Shown here: positions 18,316 through 26,427 of the stretch, in pieces | Position numbering within the stretch: position 1 is the first letter of the stretch | How the letters are laid out: every line of letters begins with the position of its first letter | Source: JBBSDP01 sp963754335 | GTDB lineage: Bacteria; Planctomycetota; Phycisphaerae; Tepidisphaerales; Tepidisphaeraceae | Reading direction: 5' to 3' | DNA length: 64,000 nt | NCBI GenBank assembly: GCA_963754335.1 | Contig: CAVWFQ010000005.1 | Location: 124,001 to 188,000 of the forward strand | The notes under the pieces: generated by a model | The model's input: the letters and a program-made list of their open reading frames with translations, nothing else | What the model was told of the DNA's origin: nothing | The model's database searches: none | Translations under genes and position numbers: made by a program

Positions 18316-19796
18316 TCAACCCCCTGCCGCCGCCATTTCGCCCTTGGGCTGAATCCATTTCGGCGTGCATTTCTGAGGCGCTGTGTCGTTGAGAATTGCC
18401 TGCAGATCGGCGGTGGATGAGACCGGTTTGCCGGCGACGGCCGTAATGATCGCGCCTTGCCGCATCCCCTGTTTGACAAACGGGCTTGCCGAATCGACGC
18501 CGAGCACCATGAGCCCCGTGACGGGTCGCTCGGCGGAGCCGAAATCCCAATGGGCGGGAACGGGGCCGAGCACCAGGCCGCGCCAGCGATAGCGCTGATT
18601 GTCGCGTGTGACCGTTGCCGCCGGGATTTCTCGCCGGCCCAGTGCGAGCTGAACCGAACAGACTTTACCGTGGCGCGAGATCACCGCCTCGATCGATCGG
18701 CTTACCGGCGACTCGCCGACCAGGCGCACGAAATGATCGCTGTCCCGCACGTTCTCATGATCGAACTGGATCACTACGTCGCCGGTCTGGAGCTTGCCTG
18801 CGGCGGGCGAATCCTTTTCGATCGAATCGATTCGCGCTCCGGCATCCTCAGTAATGCCCGCTTCCCGCCGCTCGCGCGGCGTGGGAGAAACCACCGTCAC
18901 GCCGAGGTAACCGTATACCACCTGGCGTCCCTGTTTCAGATTATCGATCACCTGCAGCACGCGTGGCGTAATGGGCATCGCAAAGCCGATTCCGCTGGTC
19001 TGCTTTTGAGGAAGGATGACGGCGGTATTGATTCCGATCACTTCCCCCTTGAGGTTGAAGAGCGGGCCGCCGGAATTGCCCGGATTGATCTGGGCGGTCG
19101 TCTGAATCAGGTTGCTGTAGAGCCGGTCCTCCTTGCCCGACAGTTTCGGAAGCGAACGCCTGACGGCGCTGACTATGCCAACGCTGGCGCACATCTGGCC
19201 ATCCGATGCGAATCCATAGGGATTACCCATGGCGATCGTCCACTGCCCGCGACGCACGGCCTCTCCCTGACCCAGATGAGCGACCGGAAGTCCAGACGCC
19301 GGAACCTTGAGAACGGCGATATCCGAGCGCGGGTCCGAGGCGACGACGATCGCCGGATAAACCTTGCGATCGTCCATCGTGACCCAAAGCTGCTCGGCGT
19401 GGGCGATGACGTGATCGTTGGTGACAATGTATCCGTCGGAATCGACGACGAATCCCGTGCCGACGGTTCGATCGACCGAGTCGAGCATGGCGCCGAGCCG
19501 CTCGCCATTCAATTCGTCGCTGCGCAAGGCGCCGTCGGCATCGACGGTCGAATCGGTGGCGCAGACGGAGACGACCGACGGAGCCACGCGCCGCGAGACG
19601 GATTCGAAATCCTTCTCGAGATCAGCGACTCCAAAATTATCCGAAATGTCGATCGGGCCGGAGAAGCGTTCAGCGGCAAGCCGGTGCTGGAAGATGGGGA
19701 ACGCGGTCCCAGCGTGCCGCAGGATGGCAGCAAGCCGGTTAACACAATCAGAGCTACAGCGCCCGTGCGCTGCCCGCGCAGGAAACCACTGCCCAT
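18316..19796 (-). CDS. HtrA/DegP-type serine protease with two PDZ domains
   Basis: Trypsin-fold envelope protease. His in VTNDHVIAHA, Asp in DPRSDIAVLKV and Ser in INPGNSGGPLFN form the triad. Two PDZ regions follow (VYGYLGVTVVSPTPRER; GLMVLGVDSASPFVKQGMRQ). Start: MGSGFLRGQRTGAVALIVLT at 19796 gives a lipoprotein signal ending LLPSCG, but it lies in a frame different from the protease body, so a break between about 19640 and 19740 is likely. The alternative long frame up to 20085 gives non-protein-like sequence. Likely role is quality control of exported proteins. Confidence 0.82.
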
Positions 19797-20119
19797 TCGT
19801 GACCCCGTCGAGAGAACCAAAAGCCCACGGGCGAAAACAACTCGCCCGCTTCACCGGTCGGCAAACAACACCGATCGGCGAGTCGCCACCGAAGAAGCCC
19901 TCCGGCATCCCACCGGTTCTTCGATTGCGACGATTCGCTCGCGATAAAGCAATTCCCGCGCCGGCCCCACAAAGTAATGGCCGGTGCGGAAATTGCCGTT
20001 GATTCACTCTTTCAGATATTCGAAGCTGCAAGGGAGGTCGCCCGAAGACATCCATCCGTAGGCCGGCGGGCAGCCTGGTGCGCATTTTTTAGGCATCAGG
20101 AATTACCTCGACTGGTCGG

Positions 20120-21253
20120 TTACACCGCTACTTCAGCGGGTTCGGCCACTTCGCTGGCGTTTTCCTGGGCTGACTTGCCCTTCAGCAATCCCTTGCTCTC
20201 CAATACGGCAACTCGAATTTCATCGGCCAGATCCTGATTGGCCAACAAAAATTGCTTTGCGTTTTCCCGGCCCTGTCCAAGCCGGGTGGATTTGTAATTA
20301 TACCAGGCGCCGGATTTCTCAACAACATTGACATCCGGCAGGGCTGCCAGATCCAGAAGATCGCCCTCATAACTAATGCCGCGGTCGAACATGATGTCGA
20401 ACTCGGCATCGCGGAACGGCGGGGCGATCTTGTTCTTCACCACGCGGGCGCGGGTGCGATTGCCCACCGAAACTTCCCCCTCCTTGATCGTCCCCGTCCG
20501 GCGGACGTCGATGCGAATCGAAGCGTAAAACTTCAGGGCCCGTCCGCCCGGCGTCGTCTCCGGGTTGCCGAACATCACGCCGATCTTTTCGCGGATCTGG
20601 TTGATGAAAATAACGGTGGTGCGGCTCCGGGCAATCGCGGCGGTGAGCTTGCGCAATGCCTGGCTCATCAGCCGGGCCTGCAGACCGACGTGGCTGTCTC
20701 CCATCTCCCCTTCGATTTCGGCGCGGGGAATGAGGGCCGCCACCGAGTCGATCACGATCACGTCAACCGCGTTGGATCGAACCAACAGCTCGCAGATTTC
20801 CAGGGCCTGCTCCCCGGTGTCCGGCTGGGAGACCAGCAGATCATCCAGTTTCACCCCCAGCCGCTTGGCCCAGGATGGGTCGAGCGCATGCTCGGCGTCG
20901 ATGAAAGCCGCCACGCCACCCGCTTTCTGGGCGTTGGCGATAATGTGAAGGGTGAGCGTCGTCTTGCCGCTGGATTCGGGCCCGAAGATTTCGATGACAC
21001 GTCCGCGCGGCACGCCGGCCCCACCCAACGCGATATCAAGGCTGAGACTGCCGGTGGCAATTCCTTCGATGGTCGGGGAGGCGTTGCCGTCGAGTTTCAT
21101 CACCGCCCCTTTTCCGAACTGCTTCTCGATCTGCTGCACCGCCCGGCTCAGGGCCGAGTCTCTTTGCGGATCGCGTGCAGTCGTCGCAAGCGATTCGCGC
21201 GGCGCGGTGGATTTAGACTCTTTCTGTGCTTCTGCCTTTTTGGCAAATGCCAT
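20120..21253 (-). CDS. recA: Recombinase RecA
   Basis: 377 residues. ATP-driven strand exchange in homologous repair and SOS induction. Walker A GPESSGKT at 91-98, Walker B VDVIVIDSVAAL, loop L2-type VIFINQIREKIGVMFGNPET and the C-terminal acidic-poor tail match RecA throughout. About 25 extra N-terminal residues (Lys/Ala/Ser-rich) precede the first helix. GAAGGAG lies seven bases upstream of ATG 21253. Monocistronic. I looked for a LexA-type operator upstream and found nothing convincing. Bases 19797-20119 downstream hold no recognised gene. Confidence 0.98.
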   Translation of the reverse strand: MAFAKKAEAQKESKSTAPRESLATTARDPQRDSALSRAVQQIEKQFGKGAVMKLDGNASPTIEGIATGSLSLDIALGGAGVPRGRVIEIFGPESSGKTTLTLHIIANAQKAGGVAAFIDAEHALDPSWAKRLGVKLDDLLVSQPDTGEQALEICELLVRSNAVDVIVIDSVAALIPRAEIEGEMGDSHVGLQARLMSQALRKLTAAIARSRTTVIFINQIREKIGVMFGNPETTPGGRALKFYASIRIDVRRTGTIKEGEVSVGNRTRARVVKNKIAPPFRDAEFDIMFDRGISYEGDLLDLAALPDVNVVEKSGAWYNYKSTRLGQGRENAKQFLLANQDLADEIRVAVLESKGLLKGKSAQENASEVAEPAEVAV

Positions 21254-21448
21254 GACATGCTCCTTCGCCGGGTCTATTTTTCAGCCGGCGTTCAATGCGG
21301 TGACCGGGGTGCGACCGAACCGCCACCGAGGCGGCCATCGCAACTGAACTCGACGGAGGTCACCAAGCCGTCCCTGTTCAGTGTTCGGGGTATGTTAGCT
21401 TTGGTCTTCGGCTGTTGCAAGAACTTTTCGAAAATTTTTTTCGTCGAA

Positions 21449-22783
21449 TCACTGCGCCCTAATCCGGATCACATGCCCCACCGGCGTCATCGCCGCCGCG
21501 ACGGCATCCGCCAGACGCGTGTGCTCGATTTCGCTTTTCGCGACCACCGCCGCCATATCCTTTTGCGCTTCGGGGCTGCGCATGATGACCTGCATTTCCT
21601 TCGTCTCAAATTCTTCTTTGGCCGCCACGGCTTCGTCCACTTTTCCGAACGCATCCGAAAACGGATTGATGGCAAAATCGTCGGTCAGGTTGATTCCCTT
21701 CGCGAGATCCGTCGCCAGATAGGTGCGCGACTGCGATCCCCAGGTGATCTGGTAATTGGCGGCCGTCGCGCCTTTCACGATCAGCGTGAGTCGGTTGAGT
21801 TCCTGGTTGAAGGGGACGAGCGTCATGCCGGAGCGAATCGAGTCATCGCTATTCAATTCGCCCGTAGCGCAAAACGGATACCGGCTGCTGGTGATCTTGA
21901 GCTCACTCCCGTCAAAGCAGTCAACCGTGTGTCCGGCGGATGCATCGGCGTGTTTTGCCGTCAGGTCCACGGTCAACGTGCCGAGATCTCCATCCAATCC
22001 CATCGCATGCAGATACGCGTAAGCCATCACCAGGTGCCCGGCCCACCCCGGATGAACGCCGTCATGGCCGCTCATTGCATATTCAGCGCCATACTTTTTC
22101 CGAGCTTCGAACCCGCCAACGAACATGGGCCAGTAGACGTCCGCGAACCGGACGTTTTCGGCATTGGCAATATCGATATCGATGTTTCGAAAGGCGAGCA
22201 GGTTCAGGTTGTGTTCTTCGAGCGTACCCGAAGCGCTCTTCACCCAGCTCGCCACCTTCCCCACGCATCCCGGCGATCCGACGATGACGCGCACTCCAGC
22301 GGCTTTGAATTTCTCCACGACGGCCGTGTAATTTCTTCGATACGCCTGCGCGATCGCTTCGTCGTACGGCTTGTATCGATAGTCATTCATTCCATAGCAG
22401 GTCGTTGCCACCGTCGGCTCAAATCGCAGCGTGTCGCTCTGCATACGGTTGAGAAATCCATCCGCCGTCTCACCGCTCCATCCATATTGCCGGGCGGTGA
22501 TCTTGAGATCGGGCTGACATGCCGTCAGATAATCTTCGATCAGCCGGCTGTACCGTTTCTGCTGCGTGATCGAGTCGCCACAGATGGCCAGCCGGTCCCC
22601 CATTTTGAGAAACAACCCGGAGAATGTTGGCGCTTTGACCGCCGAGAATTTCTCGAAATACGGGTCGGCGGGTTTGCTCTCGAGTGCGGGTGGAGAATCG
22701 GCATGCAAGAGCGCGCCGAAGCTCAAAATGGACACGATGAAAGTGATGAGACCCGAGCCGAATCGATTTGTTCGTGATTTCAA
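21449..22783 (-). CDS. Exported SGNH/GDSL-type hydrolase
   Basis: 444 residues with a signal peptide (LITFIVSILSFGALLHADS). Block I has the nucleophile in ICGDSITQQ near residue 70, block III the Asn in CYGMNDYR, and block V the Asp/His in GHDGVHPGWAG, the full SGNH catalytic set. The C-terminal ~190 residues (after HAMGLDGDLG) form an extra domain seen in planctomycete members. An esterase acting on acylated polysaccharide or lipid is likely; substrate unknown. Confidence 0.82.
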   Translation of the reverse strand: MKSRTNRFGSGLITFIVSILSFGALLHADSPPALESKPADPYFEKFSAVKAPTFSGLFLKMGDRLAICGDSITQQKRYSRLIEDYLTACQPDLKITARQYGWSGETADGFLNRMQSDTLRFEPTVATTCYGMNDYRYKPYDEAIAQAYRRNYTAVVEKFKAAGVRVIVGSPGCVGKVASWVKSASGTLEEHNLNLLAFRNIDIDIANAENVRFADVYWPMFVGGFEARKKYGAEYAMSGHDGVHPGWAGHLVMAYAYLHAMGLDGDLGTLTVDLTAKHADASAGHTVDCFDGSELKITSSRYPFCATGELNSDDSIRSGMTLVPFNQELNRLTLIVKGATAANYQITWGSQSRTYLATDLAKGINLTDDFAINPFSDAFGKVDEAVAAKEEFETKEMQVIMRSPEAQKDMAAVVAKSEIEHTRLADAVAAAMTPVGHVIRIRAQ

Positions 22784-23113
22784 GTCGGCGCCTCCGAAGA
22801 AAGAGCGCCGAATTTAGGGCCAAGGGGTTCAAGATGCCAATTGACGAACGGAGAGATTCGGGTCCGCAGGACCCGGCGTGGAGTAGAAAAGCGGCAAATT
22901 CATGCGGACAAGAAAGTGAACGCCAAGGACGCCAAGGAAAAACGAGATCGTGCCGAGTACCGGCTCGGATTCTCTCTCCAGCTTTTCCTTGGCGTCTTGG
23001 CGTTCATTTATCTTCGATCTGGTTGCAGCCGCAGGGAGCGGTATCTACAGGCGCTATACCGGCGATTCGACGATTCGCAACGATGATGCGTCGTTTTCGT
23101 TTGGCGAATGCTT
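22784..23113. repeat. Gap with word-type hairpin and GGGTCC palindrome half
   Basis: GAACGCCAAGGACGCCAAGG at 22917 onwards is complemented by CTTTTCCTTGGCGTCTTGGC at 22982 onwards; arms are about 28 bases. GGGTCCGCAGGACCCGGCGT near 22860 belongs to the family also seen near 38505 and 59880. No gene is recognised in these 330 bases. Confidence 0.75.
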
Positions 23114-24115
23114 CTATAAAATGAGCCTGCGCCGGCGGGCCATCATCCCCGCAGTACCCAGGCTGAGAAAGGCAATGCTCGAGGGTTCGGGAACCTCCGT
23201 CAATCCACCCAACGCGCCGAGACTGCCGGAGCCTACGTCCACCGTCGTGCCGGTTGTGGCGTCCATTTTTAATAGTTGGTAACTGAAATTCGTTGTATAG
23301 ATAGAGCCATCCGAGGCGTAGTCAGTGGCACCGATCGCGTAGCTACCACCGGCACTATTGGAGATGGTCGTAAAGGTGCCCGTAACGGAATCCACAGTGC
23401 CGAGCACCTGTGCATTGTTCGAGTAATCCAAAATGGCGTAAAGCGTTCCTTGCGGCGCGAAGGTAATCGACTCTACAAATCCCGTGGCGCCGACGATGCT
23501 CGGAATAGCAACCGCGTGAATTGCTGAGAATGCACCGGTTACGGGGTTGATCGTCCCGAGCGTATTAGCTCCGCGGGAGAATGTATTGTCGTTCTGATAA
23601 TTCACCCCATAAAGCATTCCATGTGGCGAGAAGGCAATTGGGTCAACGGTAGAGGGGGCTGCTGACTGAGTAATCGCCACGGATCCAACGGTCACCCCGG
23701 TAATCGGGCTGATGACAAACAGTGAATTATCGATCCCTTCACCGCTGCTGCTGATAGCCTCCGAACCATAAAGCAATCCCGAGACCGGATCGCGGGTCAG
23801 GTAATTCACGCCCGTCGCTCCGCCGGCCGCACCCACTTGCGTTTGCGCTCCGGTTGTTGGATCGACTGTAATCAGCGTCGAAGCCTGGGGAGTAAAAGAT
23901 GGCGTGGAACTGCTTGTGTCAATTAGAGTGGAATAAAACGAAAACGTTGGGCTGACCGCACTGGCGATGCCAGAAACGCCCGATAGCGCGACTGTCGCGG
24001 CGATCAGATTCGTGTATTTGGCAACGCGTTTTGTGATCGCCTCCTTAATTTTCGGCCGTCCAATCTCAGCGAAGCCCAAATTGTGCCGATTCCGCATACC
24101 GATGCTCATGGACAT
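23114..24115 (-). CDS. PEP-CTERM-type secreted protein with beta-propeller-like repeats
   Basis: 333 residues. An N-terminal helix (NLIAATVALSGVSGIASAV) serves for export, although preceded by a long basic extension. The body repeats units such as LITVDPTTGAQTQVG, LFVISPITGVTVGS, LGTINPVTGAFSAI and LGTVDSVTGTFTTI, spaced 45-65 residues, like a six-bladed propeller of the DUF4394/NHL type. The C-terminus is VPEPSSIAFLSLGTAGMMAR followed by RRRR. Exosortase-type sorting is inferred. The leader upstream carries hairpins and a T-run. Confidence 0.78.
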   Translation of the reverse strand: MSMSIGMRNRHNLGFAEIGRPKIKEAITKRVAKYTNLIAATVALSGVSGIASAVSPTFSFYSTLIDTSSSTPSFTPQASTLITVDPTTGAQTQVGAAGGATGVNYLTRDPVSGLLYGSEAISSSGEGIDNSLFVISPITGVTVGSVAITQSAAPSTVDPIAFSPHGMLYGVNYQNDNTFSRGANTLGTINPVTGAFSAIHAVAIPSIVGATGFVESITFAPQGTLYAILDYSNNAQVLGTVDSVTGTFTTISNSAGGSYAIGATDYASDGSIYTTNFSYQLLKMDATTGTTVDVGSGSLGALGGLTEVPEPSSIAFLSLGTAGMMARRRRLIL

Positions 24116-24128
24116 AAAAACTCGCTCC

Positions 24129-24192
24129 TCACGGGCGACATGGCGCCCGGAAAAAAAGTCAACAAGGCCCCGTTCCGGTCACGCGACCGGAA
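24129..24192 (-). promoter_or_regulatory. Leader with two hairpins and a T-run before the PEP-CTERM gene
   Basis: On the minus strand TTCCGGTCGCGTGACCGGAA (24192-24173) is a perfect hairpin. After CGGGGCCTTGTTGAC comes a seven-T run, then CGGGCGCCATGTCGCCCG, a second hairpin, with the ribosome site GAGGAG just after. This order fits an attenuator or riboswitch expression platform. The ligand domain, if any, is not recognised. The gap 24193-24421 also has the stem CTCGCCCGCGCGGGCGAG at 24307-24324, perhaps a terminator for the gene upstream. Confidence 0.45.
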
Positions 24193-24421
24193 GCTGCGCC
24201 CCAACTGGCGTTGAGTCTCAAACCGCGTCCTTCGAACCGAAGGTGCGGGTGAGCGGCTCAATCAGATTTCACAATTGGAAGACTGCCCGGGATCGGGTGT
24301 CCCGGCCTCGCCCGCGCGGGCGAGCTGGACATTCCCGGCCCATTCATTCTCTCATCTGCGGCGCGAGGCCCAAGTCGGCACTGCGCCCTGGTATTTTTCA
24401 GAAATTCGTATCCCGGCGTCT

Positions 24422-25306
24422 TTACGCGCAAAGATCACGGCGGTTTTTCCGACGGCGTCGAATAAGCAGCGCCATCGGTGCGGCCAACGCCAGGGCAGCC
24501 GGCTCAGGAACATAACTGACGTCGGAATCCGCGGAGATCGATGCCCCGATGGTGATCGGCACAAGCGTCATGGCGGCGGTGTTGGAAGCATCCACGTCAG
24601 TGTTGGTTATTCCCTGGCCGCCGTAGGGGCCCTGGTCCTGGGAATCCAAAGTCAGGCCGCCGGTCACGTTGATGGTGTCGCCGACCTCTGAGTGAAGGAC
24701 GATGTTCAAGGTGTTCGGACCCGTAGGGACCGAGCCCCAGGTGTCGCTGAAATTAAATGAGGTTCCGTCCGGCGCTCCAAGCCCGCCGTTCACGTGCCAT
24801 TCAGTTGAAACGGACTTTGTCGGCGTAGATCGCGGATCGTCGGAACTAATCGTGTAGTCGATGCCGATATGCAATTGAAGGTCCACCGGCGTTCCCGGCG
24901 CAAGGGTGCTCGACGTAACATGAATGACATCGGCAAACTGCGAAACGGCGTGCGCGATGCCGGCCCCGCCGCCCGGCCCGCTCGCGTTGCCGCCACCGGA
25001 AGTCGTCACCTCGGCATGCAATTGTCCGAATTGCGCGTCTTCGCTGTCGCTGAAGGAGGAGTATGGGCCGCCCGAACCCGATTGTGAATGCGCAACCTCG
25101 CTGGTCTGCGGATTGGAGTCATAGTTGTCGCTTGCGACGTATGAATTTCCGCCGGAATCGGTTCCATATGCAAGCGAACTCGTCGAGACCTCCACAAAGG
25201 CCGCCCGTGCCGGCGACATCCACGCCAACATTCCGGCGCTTCCGAAAATGGCGCATTGAAGGGTAGACGCCCGATTCTTCCTCATGTTTTTCCCGTTGTT
25301 TTGCAT
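24422..25306 (-). CDS. PEP-CTERM-type secreted protein
   Basis: 294 residues. Signal region CAIFGSAGMLAWMSPARAAF, a Gly/Ser/Asp-rich body of about 230 residues without recognised domain (predicted beta-sandwich-like, with repeated TSSTLAPGTPVDLQLHIG-type strands), and the C-terminus VPEPAALALAAPMALLIRRR. The start is either 25306 or 25285; the first is used because AGGGCGAAG lies before it. A 100-base conserved element lies just upstream, shared with the PEP-CTERM gene at 28897. Function unknown. Confidence 0.77.
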   Translation of the reverse strand: MQNNGKNMRKNRASTLQCAIFGSAGMLAWMSPARAAFVEVSTSSLAYGTDSGGNSYVASDNYDSNPQTSEVAHSQSGSGGPYSSFSDSEDAQFGQLHAEVTTSGGGNASGPGGGAGIAHAVSQFADVIHVTSSTLAPGTPVDLQLHIGIDYTISSDDPRSTPTKSVSTEWHVNGGLGAPDGTSFNFSDTWGSVPTGPNTLNIVLHSEVGDTINVTGGLTLDSQDQGPYGGQGITNTDVDASNTAAMTLVPITIGASISADSDVSYVPEPAALALAAPMALLIRRRRKNRRDLCA

Positions 25307-25347
25307 TTCTTCGCCCTGTTGTGTGTTCGATGGACCCCTTCAGGAAC

Positions 25348-25456
25348 GCTGCCGGAAACCCCGATGACTGCCACCAGCCGTGTGGTGTTATCGGCCCCTC
25401 CACCCTTTAATTCACGCCGCGACACAAAATCTTGCGCCGGTACGGATTTTTTTGAT
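25348..25456 (-). ncRNA. Conserved leader element, copy 1 (candidate cis-regulatory RNA)
   Basis: About 105 bases upstream of the 25306 start match 28643-28745 on the plus strand at roughly 85-90%, including the identical blocks CGTACCGGCGCAAGAT, GTGAATTAAAGGGTGGAG and CACCACACGG. Both copies lie in the same orientation before PEP-CTERM genes. Differences do not follow a three-base pattern, so coding seems unlikely. No known riboswitch family is recognised. The rest of the gap to 25648 holds nothing else clear. Confidence 0.6.
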
Positions 25457-25648
25457 TTGTCGTGTCGAGGAATGAAGACCGTCAAGCCCGCGCCGCCAAC
25501 CAAACACGGTCGCAAAGTGATGAGGAGATCAACATCCCCATTGAAATTCTTGCTTGCCGAGCGGGCGCACGTTACTCTTCTCTCGCGCGGGATCAGGTAG
25601 GGAATTCGCGCATTTTCGAACGGGGAGCGTTCGCTCAAACCAGTCATC

Positions 25649-26426
25649 ATGGCCGACTCAGGCAACGGATCGTTTCCCAGCACGCATTGGTCGGCAATTG
25701 CATTGGCGCGATTCCGATCCGGCCGTGCGACGGCGGGCGATGGCTCAACTCGTCGAGCGATACTTCGACCCGCTGCGGGGAAGACTGCGATCGCGCTGGA
25801 AGATCGCGCCGGACCGGGCCGATGATCTGCTCCAGGAATTTCTCGCCGGGCCGGTCCTTGAAGGAGGACTGTTCGAATCGGCCCGGCCGGAAAAGGGACG
25901 GTTCCGCGGATTCCTGGCCAAGGCGCTGGACCGCTTCGTCTCCAACGCGCAGCGCGCCGCTCGGGCGGACAAACGGGCCCATCATGAGGCGCCCGTTGAA
26001 ATGGAGGAGGACCAGACGCCCGACAGCGGCGCCGAGCCGGATCAGGCGTTCGCGGTCGCATGGGCGCGCGCGGTTCTGCGCGACGCCTTGCAGCGCATGT
26101 ACGACCATTGTGCAAACACCCGGCGCGAGAATCTCTGGCTTCTCTTCGACGCGCGGGTGCTGGGACCGACGCTGGCGAATCGCGAAGTGGAGGCGTACGA
26201 CGCCCTGGTCCCCCGCCTGCGCCTGCGCGATGCGCAGCAGGCCCAGGCCATGCTCGCCACCGCAAAGCGCATGTTCACCCGCGCGCTGCATTCGGTTGTT
26301 GCTGAATACGAGTCGGATCCGAAGCAAATCAAGGCGGAGATCGAAGAGCTGCGATTCATCCTGGCCAGCACCCGTGGGTTGATCGATACGCTCGGATTTC
26401 ATCCGCCCGATTGCAAGGGGCCGTAG
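25649..26426 (+). CDS. Planctomycete-type ECF-like sigma factor, frameshifted near 25710
   Basis: RNA polymerase sigma-70-like factor of about 258 residues. The start MADSGNGSFPSTHWSAIALA carries the THW opening common in planctomycete sigma factors paired with kinases. One base later the frame changes to DSDPAVRRRAMAQLVERYFD and then RADDLLQEFLAGPV, the region 2 core (DDLxQEF). Region 4-like helices follow (ANREVEAYDALVPRLRLRDA), although weakly conserved. The stop is one base before the kinase start, so the two are translationally coupled and the kinase probably modulates it or acts in the same signal chain. Confidence 0.72.
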
Positions 26427-26427
26427 T

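Noticed and set aside
19797..20085. N-terminal 95-residue extension of the HtrA protease
   Set aside because: Not protein-like, with no signal peptide. The neighbouring frame offers a proper lipoprotein signal.
21254..21448. LexA-type operator upstream of recA
   Set aside because: GTTCAGTGTTC is present but matches neither the GAACN4GTTC nor the GTTCN7GTTC spacing.
20252..22777. 841-codon plus-strand open frame opposite recA and the SGNH hydrolase
   Set aside because: It spans two unrelated minus-strand genes and the gap between them, so it cannot be a real protein.
24193..24421. Cyclic-di-GMP (GEMM-I) riboswitch upstream of the propeller PEP-CTERM gene
   Set aside because: GGGGCGCAGC is weakly reminiscent of the core, but the tetraloop receptor and second helix are not found.
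25282..26265. Minus-strand open frame over the sigma factor
   Set aside because: It is antisense to the sigma-factor coding sequence, and its peptide is Arg/Pro/Ala-rich without motifs.
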